A stretch of 64,000 bases of DNA from Bifidobacterium eulemuris (GTDB taxonomy: Bacteria > Actinomycetota > Actinomycetes > Actinomycetales > Bifidobacteriaceae). The stretch spans positions 2,356,001-2,420,000 of the forward strand of contig NZ_CP062938.1 of NCBI RefSeq assembly GCF_014898155.1, written 5' to 3'. The position numbers and the translations under genes were made by a program. Each line of letters begins with the position of its first letter. Within the stretch, counting starts at the first letter, position 1. The notes beneath the pieces were generated by a model. That model searched no databases. It saw nothing but the letters and a program-made list of their open reading frames with translations, and had not been told where the DNA came from. Below are positions 1 to 9,341 of the stretch, piece after piece.

Positions 1-1
1 T

Positions 2-511
2 CCCCACAAAATGCAGGGAAAGTGGTGGATGTACTTCGGTGAGGGCTGCATCTATTGGGCGACCAGCGACGATCTGATCCACTGGACTCCCGGCACCACC
101 GATGAGGAACCCATGTACAAGCCCACCGCGGGCACGTTCGACGCGGACCTCGTCGAAATCGGCGCGCCCCCGGTGCTCACGGACAACGGCCTACTGTTGT
201 TCGTGATGAATGGCGCCACCCGCACCCCGAAGCCGGAGGGTGGTTGGGACGTCGATTACCGTTGCGGACAGTTCGCCATCGATCCCGACCACCCGGACCA
301 GGTCATCGCCCGCATGCAGACCCCGTGGCTGAAGCCGCAAAGCTTCGAAGACCACCACGGTCTGATCCCGAACGTGACGTTCGTGGAAGGCCTGGTGAAA
401 TTCCATGGCAAATGGTTCGCCTATTACGGACAATCGGATACGACGCTCGCGGTCGCGATCCATGATCCGGAACGGCAGTGGGGCGACGCGTTCGTCGCCG
501 CGCTCGACTGA
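2..511 (+). CDS. GH130 beta-mannoside phosphorylase-like protein, 5' truncated by window edge
   Basis: This is the C-terminal part (about 169 residues visible) of a glycoside hydrolase family 130 protein. The frame is open to the window edge, so the start lies outside. The opening P-H-K-M-Q-G-K-W-W-M-Y-F segment and the later I-G-A-P-P-V-L-T stretch match the five-bladed beta-propeller of GH130 enzymes. That family phosphorolyses beta-mannosides to mannose 1-phosphate or, in some members, hydrolyses them. No signal peptide can be judged. It ends 14 bases before a GH2 beta-mannosidase, so the two are probably co-transcribed for intracellular mannoside breakdown. Which GH130 specificity it has (mannosyl-glucose, manno-oligosaccharide or other) cannot be read from this fragment. 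Confidence 0.8.
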   Translation, partial: PHKMQGKWWMYFGEGCIYWATSDDLIHWTPGTTDEEPMYKPTAGTFDADLVEIGAPPVLTDNGLLLFVMNGATRTPKPEGGWDVDYRCGQFAIDPDHPDQVIARMQTPWLKPQSFEDHHGLIPNVTFVEGLVKFHGKWFAYYGQSDTTLAVAIHDPERQWGDAFVAALD

Positions 512-525
512 GACAGCGAGACGAC

Positions 526-3171
526 ATGGGATATATGCGAGACAACGTCTTCCGTGGTTTATCGGACGGATGGACGGTACGGGCGCTCACCACACAGGAG
601 ATTCCGGCCGAGCTGCGCGACACGCTCGGCCGGGGGATCCCGGCTCGGGTCCCCGGCGAGGTGACGGTCGATCTGATGGAGGCCGGTCTTATCGACGACC
701 CGTTCGACGGCTGCAACGAACAGGTGCTGCAGTGGATCGGCCGATGCGATTGGGAATACCGCTGCACGTTCGATTGGAACGACGACGGGCTCGAACGGCA
801 CGATTTGGTCGCGTTCGGGTTGGACACCATCGCCTCCGTTCGACTCAACGGCCATCAGGTCGGTATGGCGCGGAACTTCCATCGCACCTACCGGTGGGAT
901 GTCGGACGCTACTTGCGTGACGGGGAGAATACGCTGACGGTCGAGTTCGCGGCACCCACGACATACACCGAAATGCGCGAACGTGATTACGGCGTGTACC
1001 CGCATGCGTCGTTGCCGGCGTTCAACCAGATTCGCAAGCCAGCTTCCTCATTCGGCTGGGATTGGGGCGTCAACGCCGTCAACGTGGGCATCGTGCAGCC
1101 TATAGGCTTGGAATCCTGGTCCGGCTGCCGACTGGAGCAGGTCGTCACCCAAGCCGACGTCAGGGAAGACGGTACGGGTGTTTTGGATTGCGTCGTGGAC
1201 ACCACGCGTGCCGGCGACCGTTCCGAAGCGCCGGTGATCGCGGAGCTGTACGACGGGGATAATCTGGTCGCCTCATGCGAGCGGACGATTCCCGCGAACC
1301 GCAATACGATCGAGATGCGTTTGACGGTCGAGCAAGCGGCGTTGTGGTGGCCGGTGGGATACGGGGAACCGCATCTCTACACGCTTGAAATCCGGTTGCC
1401 GGAAGAGTCGCGTTCATGTTCGCAATGGCAGGGGAGTGTGGGCTTCCGAACCGTCGCGATCGATGTGGACGCGGACCGATATGGTCGGCCGTTTTCGATT
1501 CATGTCAACGGATGTCCCGTGCATGCGCGGGGATATAACTGGGTTCCCGCGGATGCGCTTATCAGCCGTGCCACGCCTGAACTCATCACCGCACGTATGG
1601 TTGATCTTGTCGAATCCAACAGCAACATGCTGCGCATATGGGGCGGCGGCCTCTATGAGAGCGAGGAGCTTTACGATTTCGCGGACCGCCACGGCGTCAT
1701 GATCTGGCAGGACTTCCCCTTCGCCTGCGCCGCCTATCCGGAGGATCTGGAAACCCAAGCGGAGGTCGACGTCGAAGCCCGTGAGCAGATCGCGCGGCTG
1801 AACACGCATCCCAGTCTGGTCATTTGGAACGGCTCCAATGAAAACTACATGGAGGCGACCGGATGGCTCGGCATCGGACTGCGTGATGACGATCTTCCCG
1901 CTGACGACGCCGGACGCCATGACAAACCGTGGGGCGACCACTATTACGCTCACCAGTTGCCGGAACTGCTCAAGGAGCTTCGGACGACCGCCGCGTATAT
2001 TCCCAGTTCCCCCATCAGTTTCTCCCCATATACCGACCCCAACAAACCGGAGGATGGCACCTGCCACCTGTGGGATGTGTGGAATAAGGCCGACTATCGT
2101 CGATATGCGGAACGTGTGCCGCGATTCTGCGACGAATTCGGATACCAAGCGCCACCCGCATGGAGCACTCTGACCAAAGTCGTCCACGACCTGCCGATGG
2201 ATCCGTTCGCGCCGCAGATGCTCAACCATCAGAAAGCCATCGACCACGGTAACGAGAAACTGGCGAAAGGCATGAGATCGCATATCACGCCCGGCCGGTT
2301 CGAGGATGTCAATCCCGATAGGAACGCCGACAACCAGTGGCTGCTCGACAGCGACAGGTGGGAGAACGTTGAGGACTGGCATTGGGCGTGCCAACTGCAG
2401 CAGGCCCAGGCGGTGCGGTTCGGAGCCGAACATATGCGTGCGCTGGAACCGGTGAATCAAGGCGTGCTCATATGGCAGCTCAACGACGATTGGCCGGTTA
2501 TCTCTTGGGCCGCGGTCGACTATGAGGGCCATCGCAAGCCGTTATGGTATGCGTCCCGCAGATTCTTCGCCCCACGTCTGGCGATGATTCGGCCGACGGT
2601 CAGCGACGAATGCCGGGAACGGTATTCGTGGGACGGCGTGGCGCTTGAACCGGATGGTTTGTCGTTGATCCTGGTCAACGACAGTTCTGAATCGTATCGA
2701 TTCGTCTGGAATTGTCGACGCGTCGACCTCAGTGGACGGGAACTGGCATCGGTCGCTTTGGAGACATCGGTGGATGCGTTCTGCGTGACGCGTGTTCCAT
2801 TGCCGAGGGAAGTCGTCGAGTTCTCGGACCCAAGCAATGAGCTCGTGGTCGCTTCGACCGAGGATGCGAATTGGTCGCGCGTCATCTACGACCCGGTTGA
2901 GATCGTGGAACAGACGTTGGAGACGCGGCCGTTCGATACTCAAGTGAGCGAGGAAATCGGTGGCTATCGCCTTGACGTCACGGCTCGATCGTATGTCCGT
3001 GACCTCTTCTGCATGGCCGATAAAGTGGGTGGAACGGTCGACGATGGACTGGTCAGCCTTCTGCCGGGCGAAACCGCGACGTTCCATATCACAGGCGGGC
3101 AAGTGGACGATCCGCCCATGTATGGCGACGCTCGCGTGCTGCGCTGCGCCAACGATCTGAAGAACCGATAA
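526..3171 (+). CDS. GH2 beta-mannosidase (copy A)
   Basis: This is an 881-residue glycoside hydrolase family 2 protein, the usual size for bacterial beta-mannosidases. It should release mannose from the non-reducing end of beta-1,4-manno-oligosaccharides in the cytoplasm; no signal peptide is present. The N-terminal sugar-binding domain (W-T-V-R-A-L, then P-G-E-V-T) is followed by an immunoglobulin-like domain and a TIM barrel. The barrel carries the acid/base segment N-G-S-N-E-N and the likely nucleophile Glu in C-D-E-F-G-Y-Q. The start at 526 gives an N-terminus colinear with the paralogue at 33366; 535 is an alternative, and neither has a strong ribosome binding site. It follows the GH130 gene by 14 bases and ends at a strong terminator. 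The two GH2 copies are closely similar along their whole length. Confidence 0.9.
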   Translation: MGYMRDNVFRGLSDGWTVRALTTQEIPAELRDTLGRGIPARVPGEVTVDLMEAGLIDDPFDGCNEQVLQWIGRCDWEYRCTFDWNDDGLERHDLVAFGLDTIASVRLNGHQVGMARNFHRTYRWDVGRYLRDGENTLTVEFAAPTTYTEMRERDYGVYPHASLPAFNQIRKPASSFGWDWGVNAVNVGIVQPIGLESWSGCRLEQVVTQADVREDGTGVLDCVVDTTRAGDRSEAPVIAELYDGDNLVASCERTIPANRNTIEMRLTVEQAALWWPVGYGEPHLYTLEIRLPEESRSCSQWQGSVGFRTVAIDVDADRYGRPFSIHVNGCPVHARGYNWVPADALISRATPELITARMVDLVESNSNMLRIWGGGLYESEELYDFADRHGVMIWQDFPFACAAYPEDLETQAEVDVEAREQIARLNTHPSLVIWNGSNENYMEATGWLGIGLRDDDLPADDAGRHDKPWGDHYYAHQLPELLKELRTTAAYIPSSPISFSPYTDPNKPEDGTCHLWDVWNKADYRRYAERVPRFCDEFGYQAPPAWSTLTKVVHDLPMDPFAPQMLNHQKAIDHGNEKLAKGMRSHITPGRFEDVNPDRNADNQWLLDSDRWENVEDWHWACQLQQAQAVRFGAEHMRALEPVNQGVLIWQLNDDWPVISWAAVDYEGHRKPLWYASRRFFAPRLAMIRPTVSDECRERYSWDGVALEPDGLSLILVNDSSESYRFVWNCRRVDLSGRELASVALETSVDAFCVTRVPLPREVVEFSDPSNELVVASTEDANWSRVIYDPVEIVEQTLETRPFDTQVSEEIGGYRLDVTARSYVRDLFCMADKVGGTVDDGLVSLLPGETATFHITGGQVDDPPMYGDARVLRCANDLKNR

Positions 3172-3177
3172 ACAATT

Positions 3178-3230
3178 CATAATGCCGGCTTGCCATGGCG
3201 CTCTCACTGTCATGGCAAGCCGGCATTATG
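3178..3230 (+). terminator. Strong hairpin terminator after the GH2 gene
   Basis: Two perfect 20-base arms (3178-3197 and 3211-3230, left arm beginning CATAATGCCGGC) flank a 13-base loop, starting 7 bases after the stop codon. No T-run follows, so termination would rest on the very stable stem. From 3231 to 3466 I see no further gene, only the leader of the BY-kinase gene. Confidence 0.8.
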
Positions 3231-3466
3231 CATTGTTCGGATCGGTGTTTGGAAAGACCTGTGCCGTGGTTGCAGCATGACTGTGAGCGGTCGTATGGCG
3301 ATGGAGCGATATGACGGCGAGTGGGGGTGTGGTGGGGTGAGGTTGAGGAGGGTATGGTCGGTGTTTCGTGAAGAGATGCGGAAGAAGGGAACGGACGAGG
3401 TAAGCCGTACCCCCGATCTGATAGGCTAACAGCCGTATTCTGTCACATAGGCGAACAGTAGGGGTT

Positions 3467-4984
3467 ATGACTCAAGAAGAAATGGAAGCGTCTGAGGAAC
3501 AGGGTGTGACGCTTGCCGATTTGCTGATGATGATTCGCAAGCACGTCATCATGGTCGTGGTGGTGTTCGTGGTGGTGTTGGCCGCAGTCGCCGCATACAC
3601 GTTCACCACGCCGAAGAAGTACTCCGCCACGGCCGAGCTGCTGGCCATGTCCGGCCAGGGGGCGGTCAGCGATACGGCGAGCGGCAACTTGTCGCAGTTC
3701 AACACGGCGAGCTCGTATATCAATTCGCAGATCGAAACCTATCCGGAACTGGCGAAAACCGAAACCGTGCTGGATACGGTCATCGACGATCTCAGCCTCA
3801 ACATGACGGTCAGCGAGGTCGCCGAACTGATCACGGTGAGCAACCCCTCGGGCACGCTGATGGTCGACATCACGGCCGAAACCGTGGATCCCGAGCTTTC
3901 CCAGCAGCTGGCGAACGCCGTGGCGGACAGTCTGAGTGACCAGGTCTCCACCTCGCTGGGCACGCTGGACGAGGATGTGAATCCCGTCATGCTGTCCGTG
4001 GTGCAGCGGGCGCAGGTGCCGCAGTCGGCCAGCTCGCCGCGCGTGGCGCTGTATCTGGCCGTCGGCGCGCTGGCCGGCCTGATTCTGGGCGTGTGCTGCG
4101 CGGTCGTGCGTGAGATGCTCAACACGAAGGTGGAGGAATCCTCCGACGTGCGTAGCATTGTGGGCGCTTCGTCGCTCGGCACCGTGCCGCAGGACGAGCT
4201 GCTGGAAGGCAGCCGTCCGATGGTGGTCGCACAGCCGGGCGGTCCACTCGCCGAGGAATTCCGTCGCATCCACACCAACCTGTCGTTCCTGCGTGCCGAC
4301 CGCGCGAACGAACAAGGTCAGGTGCTGGTGTTCACCTCGTCGTCTCCGGCCGAGGGCAAAACCACCACCACCATCAACGTGGCCGCCGCATTGGCGGAGG
4401 ACGGCGCCAAGGTGCTGCTCATCGACGCCGACCTGCGGCACCCCTCGGTGGCCCACCATCTCGACATCGAAGGCCATGTGGGCCTCGCCCACGTGCTCTC
4501 CGGCCAGATGATGCCCAAAGATGTGGTGCAGAGCTACTGGAAGCCGAATCTCCATGTGCTCGCCGCCGGCAAGCGCCCAGCCAACCCCAGCATCCTGCTC
4601 AACTCCGAAACCATGGCCAAGCTGGTCTCACAGGCGGTCACGCAGTATGACTATGTGATCATCGACACCGCCCCGCTGAGCGTTTCGAACGACGCCTCCG
4701 TGTTCGGCCGTTGGGCCAACGGCGTGATTCTGGTGGCAGGCAAGGGCGTGTGTGAGAAGAAGGATCTGGCCGAAGCCTACGATTCGCTCGAATCGGCCGG
4801 TGTACCGGTGCTCGGCTTCGTGTTCAACTTCGCCGACCCGAAGAAGAAGCGCGAAGGCAGCTACTACTATTTATTACTACGAAGAGGATGGCGGCCACGC
4901 GCGCGGCAAAGACAAAACACGCCGCCACAAGACCGACAACCAGTAATCCTCAAATCCTCCAGCAAACAGATTCGAATGGCGTGA
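3467..4984 (+). CDS. BY-kinase / polysaccharide chain-length regulator (Wzc/CpsCD-like), C-terminal tail frameshifted
   Basis: This 505-residue membrane protein has an N-terminal chain-length-determinant (Wzz) domain between two membrane segments (about residues 26-46 and 193-215). A cytoplasmic bacterial tyrosine-kinase domain follows, with Walker A S-S-P-A-E-G-K-T-T-T (about 290-299), Walker A' L-I-D-A-D-L-R and Walker B V-I-I-D-T-A-P. It should control export or assembly of capsular or exopolysaccharide by cyclic autophosphorylation of its tyrosine tail. In this sequence the tail reads S-Y-Y-Y and then shifts into L-L-L-R-R-G-W. Removing one T from the TTT at 4870-4872 restores six tyrosines followed by E-E-D-G-G and a stop at 4946, for a protein of about 492 residues. 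A phosphatase and a DUF4012 gene follow nearby. The start has a purine-rich AGTAGGGG just upstream. Confidence 0.88.
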   Translation: MTQEEMEASEEQGVTLADLLMMIRKHVIMVVVVFVVVLAAVAAYTFTTPKKYSATAELLAMSGQGAVSDTASGNLSQFNTASSYINSQIETYPELAKTETVLDTVIDDLSLNMTVSEVAELITVSNPSGTLMVDITAETVDPELSQQLANAVADSLSDQVSTSLGTLDEDVNPVMLSVVQRAQVPQSASSPRVALYLAVGALAGLILGVCCAVVREMLNTKVEESSDVRSIVGASSLGTVPQDELLEGSRPMVVAQPGGPLAEEFRRIHTNLSFLRADRANEQGQVLVFTSSSPAEGKTTTTINVAAALAEDGAKVLLIDADLRHPSVAHHLDIEGHVGLAHVLSGQMMPKDVVQSYWKPNLHVLAAGKRPANPSILLNSETMAKLVSQAVTQYDYVIIDTAPLSVSNDASVFGRWANGVILVAGKGVCEKKDLAEAYDSLESAGVPVLGFVFNFADPKKKREGSYYYLLLRRGWRPRARQRQNTPPQDRQPVILKSSSKQIRMA

Positions 4985-4988
4985 ACGT

Positions 4989-6335
4989 ATGAACAGAGTG
5001 CCGGACGAACAACCCCGGTCGAGCGGCGACATCGTCACCACCGACTGGGATATTCCTGTGATCGATTTCTCGCAGGTGCCCGCGCCCAAGGAACAATCGG
5101 CGGCGCCAACGGAGCGAACCGCCGATGCGGGCACGGGAATGACCGCCGGAGCGCAAGCGGACGACGACATCTTCAGCGGAGTCCGCTTCGACTCCTCGGT
5201 GGACGACGAGCCGGACGCCGAAGCCGCCGCGGCCCAGGATGCCGAACGCGCCGCGCGCAAAGCCCGGCGCAAACGGCGTGTGATCATCGCCGCCGTGGCC
5301 GCCGGCGTGATCGTCGTGGGGTCGGCGGTTGCGGCATGGGTGGTTTGGACCATGCAAAGCGACCAGCGTGCTCTGGCCAGCGCCCAAAACACATGCGACG
5401 AGAGCGTGAGCGATGTGGAACGCGCCATAAGCAGACTGGACGGCACCCTCGAAACGGCAGTCGACGCGCAGACGATCACCGCCGGCCAAGTGGCGGACTC
5501 GAATACGATCACGGCGTTGCAGGCCGCCATAAGCGAAGCGCAATCCGGCGACGACCCCGTTCCCTGCGATGCGGATACGGCCGACGAACTGCACAGCGCG
5601 GCCTCCAACAATCAGACGCTGGTCAACCAAATCAACAACCGGAACACCACGTTGAAAACAGCGGTCGCCAACGTCAACGCCAGCAAGAACACCAAAGACG
5701 TCAACGATGCCAAAGCGAGTCTGCAAACCCTGACCACGGACGCGCAGACCCGATACGACGAGACGGCCGGCGCGGTCGCCGACGAATCCACGCGCGAGAC
5801 GCTGCTGCAGGCCATCGAGACCGCCAACACGCTGCTGGAACAATCCAATCCCACATTGGACGCTTTAAACAACGCCGTCACGGCGTTGAACACGGCCGTG
5901 CAGAACGTCGACACATCGGCGAGCGACCTCGAGGCTGCGGCGCAGAACTATTATCAGAACCAGCGGAACACGACGACCAATACACCGCAACAATCGAACG
6001 CCGGCACGTCGCAATCCGCGGGGAACAACACGTCGACGCCGAACGCCGGCGGTGGCACGGGCGGTACCGGCAGCACCGGTAGCGCCGGCAATAGCGGTAA
6101 CGCTGGCAATAGCGGTAGCACCGGCAATACCGGTGGCACCGGTAATACTGGCGGCACCGGTAATACTGGCGGCACCGGTAATACTGGCGGAACCGGCAAT
6201 ACCGACAGCACTGGTAGCACTGGTAGCGACGGTGGTGGCCAAAGCGGCGGGACAGCCAATACCCAACCTGGCGCTGGAGGCTCGGAGTCCGCCACTGGCG
6301 GCGAAAACGGGACAAGCGCCGAGTCAGGGCAATAA
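4989..6335 (+). CDS. Membrane-anchored protein with extracellular coiled region and Gly/Asn/Thr-rich repeat tail
   Basis: I do not recognise a named family. The 448-residue protein has an acidic cytoplasmic N-terminus (about 1-85), an R-K-A-R-R-K-R-R basic stop, one membrane segment (about 96-118), and an extracellular Ala/Asp/Asn/Thr-rich, probably helical region (about 125-325). The C-terminal quarter is low complexity, made of N-T-G-G-T-G hexapeptide units (18-bp DNA repeats) and related Gly/Ser/Thr/Asn sequence. There is no C-terminal sorting signal, so it is a single-pass type II protein with its C-terminus outside. It lies 4 bases after the frameshifted BY-kinase, 42 after the kinase stop if the frame is restored, and is likely co-transcribed. 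Its placement suggests a role at the cell surface or in polysaccharide assembly; this is inference. Confidence 0.75.
   Translation: MNRVPDEQPRSSGDIVTTDWDIPVIDFSQVPAPKEQSAAPTERTADAGTGMTAGAQADDDIFSGVRFDSSVDDEPDAEAAAAQDAERAARKARRKRRVIIAAVAAGVIVVGSAVAAWVVWTMQSDQRALASAQNTCDESVSDVERAISRLDGTLETAVDAQTITAGQVADSNTITALQAAISEAQSGDDPVPCDADTADELHSAASNNQTLVNQINNRNTTLKTAVANVNASKNTKDVNDAKASLQTLTTDAQTRYDETAGAVADESTRETLLQAIETANTLLEQSNPTLDALNNAVTALNTAVQNVDTSASDLEAAAQNYYQNQRNTTTNTPQQSNAGTSQSAGNNTSTPNAGGGTGGTGSTGSAGNSGNAGNSGSTGNTGGTGNTGGTGNTGGTGNTGGTGNTDSTGSTGSDGGGQSGGTANTQPGAGGSESATGGENGTSAESGQ
6126..6215 (+). repeat. 18-bp tandem repeat encoding N-T-G-G-T-G
   Basis: Four near-identical 18-bp units (6126-6143, 6144-6161, 6162-6179, 6180-6197; AATACTGGCGGCACCGGT type) are followed by a degenerate fifth. 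They are in frame in the C-terminal tail of the anchored protein, with more degenerate copies just upstream. The unit is a multiple of three, so copy-number change would alter the length but not the frame. Confidence 0.85.
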
Positions 6336-6423
6336 CGCAATAGCGCATGAGCGCGCAACACTTGAAACCGGGAGCATCGGATTCCTGCCGTCGGCGGCAC
6401 GGCCCCGATCCGCGCTCACGGCA

Positions 6424-7053
6424 TCATTCGTCGGGCGCGCCCTGAAGCACGTCGATGAAATCGGGGAATTGCAGATTCTGATCGACCTGCAGCGCCTGCT
6501 CATCCACATAATGCTTGCGCATACTGGCGAATATCGTGCGCAACGCGGCGTTGGTCTGCTCGGCGGCGAGCTGGAACTTGTCGAAGGACTGGCGGTGCGG
6601 ATCGGCGATGTTCTGGGAAACGGGCAGCATCGGGCGGATCAGCGTGGAGGCGGAGATCACGGAGCGCAGACGGTCCTGGATGGTCGTGCCCTTGACGAGA
6701 TTGTCTTTGGCGCAGTATTCGCACATATTTGCGAAATCCGTGAGCAGGAAGGTGTAACGGTTGGCGTTCGGGGCCAAAGTGACGATATCGGCGCGCTGGC
6801 GCTTCTCGAAGCACAGGATCAGATCCGCGGATTCGGCCATCTGCCGGGTCAGCCGGCGGGAGCGGAAACTAGTGGTGTCGATGCCCACCGCGTTCATCAG
6901 ATATTTGCTGGACGGGTCGATGGCATGCGATTCAAGCCCCTGCGTGCCCGCGCTGGACACCTGCACCGTGGTGCGTTCCAAGTAGCGGCGGGTCAACAGT
7001 TCGCCCATGGGGGATCGGCAGATATTGCCCGTGCAGACGAACATGATATGCAT
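6424..7053 (-). CDS. Low-molecular-weight protein tyrosine phosphatase
   Basis: This is a 209-residue cytoplasmic LMW-PTP. The P-loop C-T-G-N-I-C-R-S is at residues 7-14 (C-X5-R-S), directly after the first strand F-V. The general-acid Asp lies probably in the later I-A-D-P-H segment, where D-P is the family's usual motif. These enzymes dephosphorylate BY-kinases and thereby control polysaccharide export, and this gene lies convergent to the kinase cluster, next to a DUF4012 gene. The start at 7053 (M-H-I-M) is chosen because AAAGGGG lies six bases upstream; an in-frame ATG at 7080 lacks such a site. The protein is longer than typical 150-residue members because of an extended middle and C-terminal part, as in several actinobacterial homologues. 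Confidence 0.88.
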   Translation of the reverse strand: MHIMFVCTGNICRSPMGELLTRRYLERTTVQVSSAGTQGLESHAIDPSSKYLMNAVGIDTTSFRSRRLTRQMAESADLILCFEKRQRADIVTLAPNANRYTFLLTDFANMCEYCAKDNLVKGTTIQDRLRSVISASTLIRPMLPVSQNIADPHRQSFDKFQLAAEQTNAALRTIFASMRKHYVDEQALQVDQNLQFPDFIDVLQGAPDE

Positions 7054-7285
7054 GAAAAGCCCCTTTACTCGAATCGGCATCGACCGACGGCCGTTGTGCT
7101 TCAGACAGCACTATACAACAGGGGGTTTCGAGAACGTTTTTGGGTGTTTTGCAAGGGGGTAGGAAACCTTGCGGCTTCGGGGGTGGGGCACGGTATTGTG
7201 GAGTGGGGATATCGACCGGGATAAGGACACGAGCACGCCACCGCCCTGGGAGAGCGGAACTTCAGGCGTGGAAGGAGACGAATCC

Positions 7286-9205
7286 ATGACATTCAACAAT
7301 GATGGCGACAATCTGTTCGACGGGCTGACGGACGCCCCTATGGCGAGGATGGAACCGCCGACGCCGCCGTCCGCATCGGAGTCCTCGCCATCGGCACGAT
7401 CATCGGGCGACGGGAACCCGGGAGGGCAGCACCGGTCCCGTCGCGCCTCCCAACGCCGGCTGCGTGAACGTAGGCGCAAGCGCAACCGTCGCATTCTGAT
7501 CGCCGTGGCGGTGGTGCTGGGCGTGCTGATCGCCTTGGGCGCATGGTTCGGCATCTCCGGATTGAAAGCGAAAAACGAGGTCGAACAGGCGGTGGCGGCC
7601 GTCTCGCAGATCCAAACCAGTGTGAGCGGCGGCGATATGGACCAAGCCGTCAGCGGGCTGAACGACCTGGCGGACCATATCGACGCGGCCTACCAGCAGA
7701 CCAACAGTCCGATCTGGGCGCTCGCCTCTTGGATGCCGTATGTGGGGTCGGATATCGGCGCGGTGCGATCCGTGGTGGGCGCGTTGGAGACGGTGTCCAC
7801 CGACGCGCTGCCGTCGTTGTCTTCTGCGTTGGATGGATTCTCTCTGGACTCCATCAGTGTGCAGAACGGACAGGTACAGATCGGCGATCTGGCCAGCCGG
7901 GCGACGGATCTGACAACGGCCAGTGAGGTGATCAGCCAGGCCAACGACGAGCTGCAGGCCGTGGACGGCATGCGGATCGAACAGTTGGCCAACGCGGTGG
8001 ATAGTGCGAAAACCCAATTCAACACGGTTTCGTCGCTGCTCGACACCGTCTCGCGCGCGGCGCAGCTGCTGCCGAAGATGCTGGGGCTTGAGGACGGGCA
8101 GACACGCAACTATCTGCTGATATCGCAGAACAACGCCGAATTGCGTACCACAGGCGGCATTCCTGGCTCATGGGGTGTGATCACCGTGAGCAATGGCGCG
8201 ATTTCGGTTTCGGAATTCGATTCGGCAAGCAAGGTGTCCGAAACACCTGTGGTGGAGCTGACTGGTGAAGAGAAGGTGTTGTTCGGCGAGTATCTTGCTG
8301 AATACCAGCAGGATATCAATTTCACTCCTGATTTCCCGCGCTCCGCGTATATCGGCACGGTGATGTGGAAGCTGTTGAAGAACCAGGACGTCGACGGTGT
8401 GATCAGCGTGGATCCGGTGGCTTTGCAGCGTATGCTGGCGGTCACCGGCGGCATGACCATGTCGGATGGCACGGTTCTGGACGGACAGAACACGGTGCAG
8501 ACCCTGCTGCGCGACAGTTATGTTCGCTTCGACACACAGACGACGCAGGACGCGTTCTTCGCGCTGGCCGCCCAAGAGGTGTTCGAGCATGTCACGCATA
8601 CGTCAGGCAATAACACCGAACTGATCAAGGCGCTCAGCGGCGCCGTCACCGACGGACACATCATGCTGTGGTCGGCCCATGAGGACGAACAGGAGGTTCT
8701 CGCTGGCACCACCATCGCGGGCGAATTGGAGAACGATCCCACCGAACCGGTGGCCGGCCTGTATTTCAACGATCTGACCCAGGGCAAAATGGATTGGTAT
8801 CTCGAACGAGAGGTCTCATTGGAATATGAGAAAACCTATCCGAACGGGGAACGCCAGTATGCGTTGCATGTGAAGTTGACGAATACGGCCCCCACTGATG
8901 CCGCCACATCATTGCCTGAGCTGGTACGCGGATATTGGAATGGCGAACCGCGATCCGGGGAGATCGAGACCACGACGTATGTGTATGCGCCGGCTGGAGG
9001 CCGTCTGGTGAGCTGGGAGTTCGACGGCAGCGGAGTGGACGACAGCGAATTCGATACGTTGAGTGTGCACGAGGGATTGACCTACGGTTCGAAAACGGTG
9101 ACGTTGCAGCCTGGCGAGAGCTGTGAATTCACGATTCACGTGTCGTCGTCAAGTGAGGCGGAGGGTAAGGAGATCACCTTGCGGCAGACTCCGACGTTGG
9201 AGTAA
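7286..9205 (+). CDS. DUF4012 membrane protein
   Basis: This 639-residue protein has a disordered Pro/Ser-rich N-terminus, a strongly basic cluster (R-R-L-R-E-R-R-R-K-R), one membrane helix (about residues 70-91) and a large extracellular DUF4012 region. The region includes N-A-E-L-R-T-T-G-G-I-P-G-S, characteristic of the family. DUF4012 proteins occur in actinobacterial surface-polysaccharide clusters, but no biochemical role is established. The start at 7286 has a good GGAAGGAGA eight bases upstream; an in-frame TTG at 7169 does not. It diverges from the phosphatase gene and ends at a clear terminator. With the BY-kinase and the phosphatase it forms a compact polysaccharide-control set without glycosyltransferases in this window. 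Confidence 0.85.
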   Translation: MTFNNDGDNLFDGLTDAPMARMEPPTPPSASESSPSARSSGDGNPGGQHRSRRASQRRLRERRRKRNRRILIAVAVVLGVLIALGAWFGISGLKAKNEVEQAVAAVSQIQTSVSGGDMDQAVSGLNDLADHIDAAYQQTNSPIWALASWMPYVGSDIGAVRSVVGALETVSTDALPSLSSALDGFSLDSISVQNGQVQIGDLASRATDLTTASEVISQANDELQAVDGMRIEQLANAVDSAKTQFNTVSSLLDTVSRAAQLLPKMLGLEDGQTRNYLLISQNNAELRTTGGIPGSWGVITVSNGAISVSEFDSASKVSETPVVELTGEEKVLFGEYLAEYQQDINFTPDFPRSAYIGTVMWKLLKNQDVDGVISVDPVALQRMLAVTGGMTMSDGTVLDGQNTVQTLLRDSYVRFDTQTTQDAFFALAAQEVFEHVTHTSGNNTELIKALSGAVTDGHIMLWSAHEDEQEVLAGTTIAGELENDPTEPVAGLYFNDLTQGKMDWYLEREVSLEYEKTYPNGERQYALHVKLTNTAPTDAATSLPELVRGYWNGEPRSGEIETTTYVYAPAGGRLVSWEFDGSGVDDSEFDTLSVHEGLTYGSKTVTLQPGESCEFTIHVSSSSEAEGKEITLRQTPTLE

Positions 9206-9223
9206 TTCTCCTGAACGGACGGC

Positions 9224-9262
9224 AAAGGGCGGGTGCTGGCTTACACGCGGCACCCGCCCTTT
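9224..9262 (+). terminator. Intrinsic terminator after DUF4012 gene
   Basis: The 13-base perfect arms AAAGGGCGGGTGC (9224-9236) and its complement (9250-9262) are followed by a T-rich stretch. Confidence 0.9.
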
Positions 9263-9341
9263 CTTACTTTTTGCCGTCCATTCTTGTCGTCTTATTTTGT
9301 CGTCGTTCTAGGCGCCCCTCAGCCGGGAGACAACTTTTATT

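Noticed and set aside
3190..3429. A 79-codon open frame after the GH2 gene
   Set aside because: It starts inside the terminator stem, has no ribosome binding site and shows Arg/Gly/Trp-rich non-coding composition.
6052..6300. Short regular repeats resembling a CRISPR-like array
   Set aside because: The 18-bp units are in frame, without unique spacers, and code for a Gly/Asn/Thr repeat tail.
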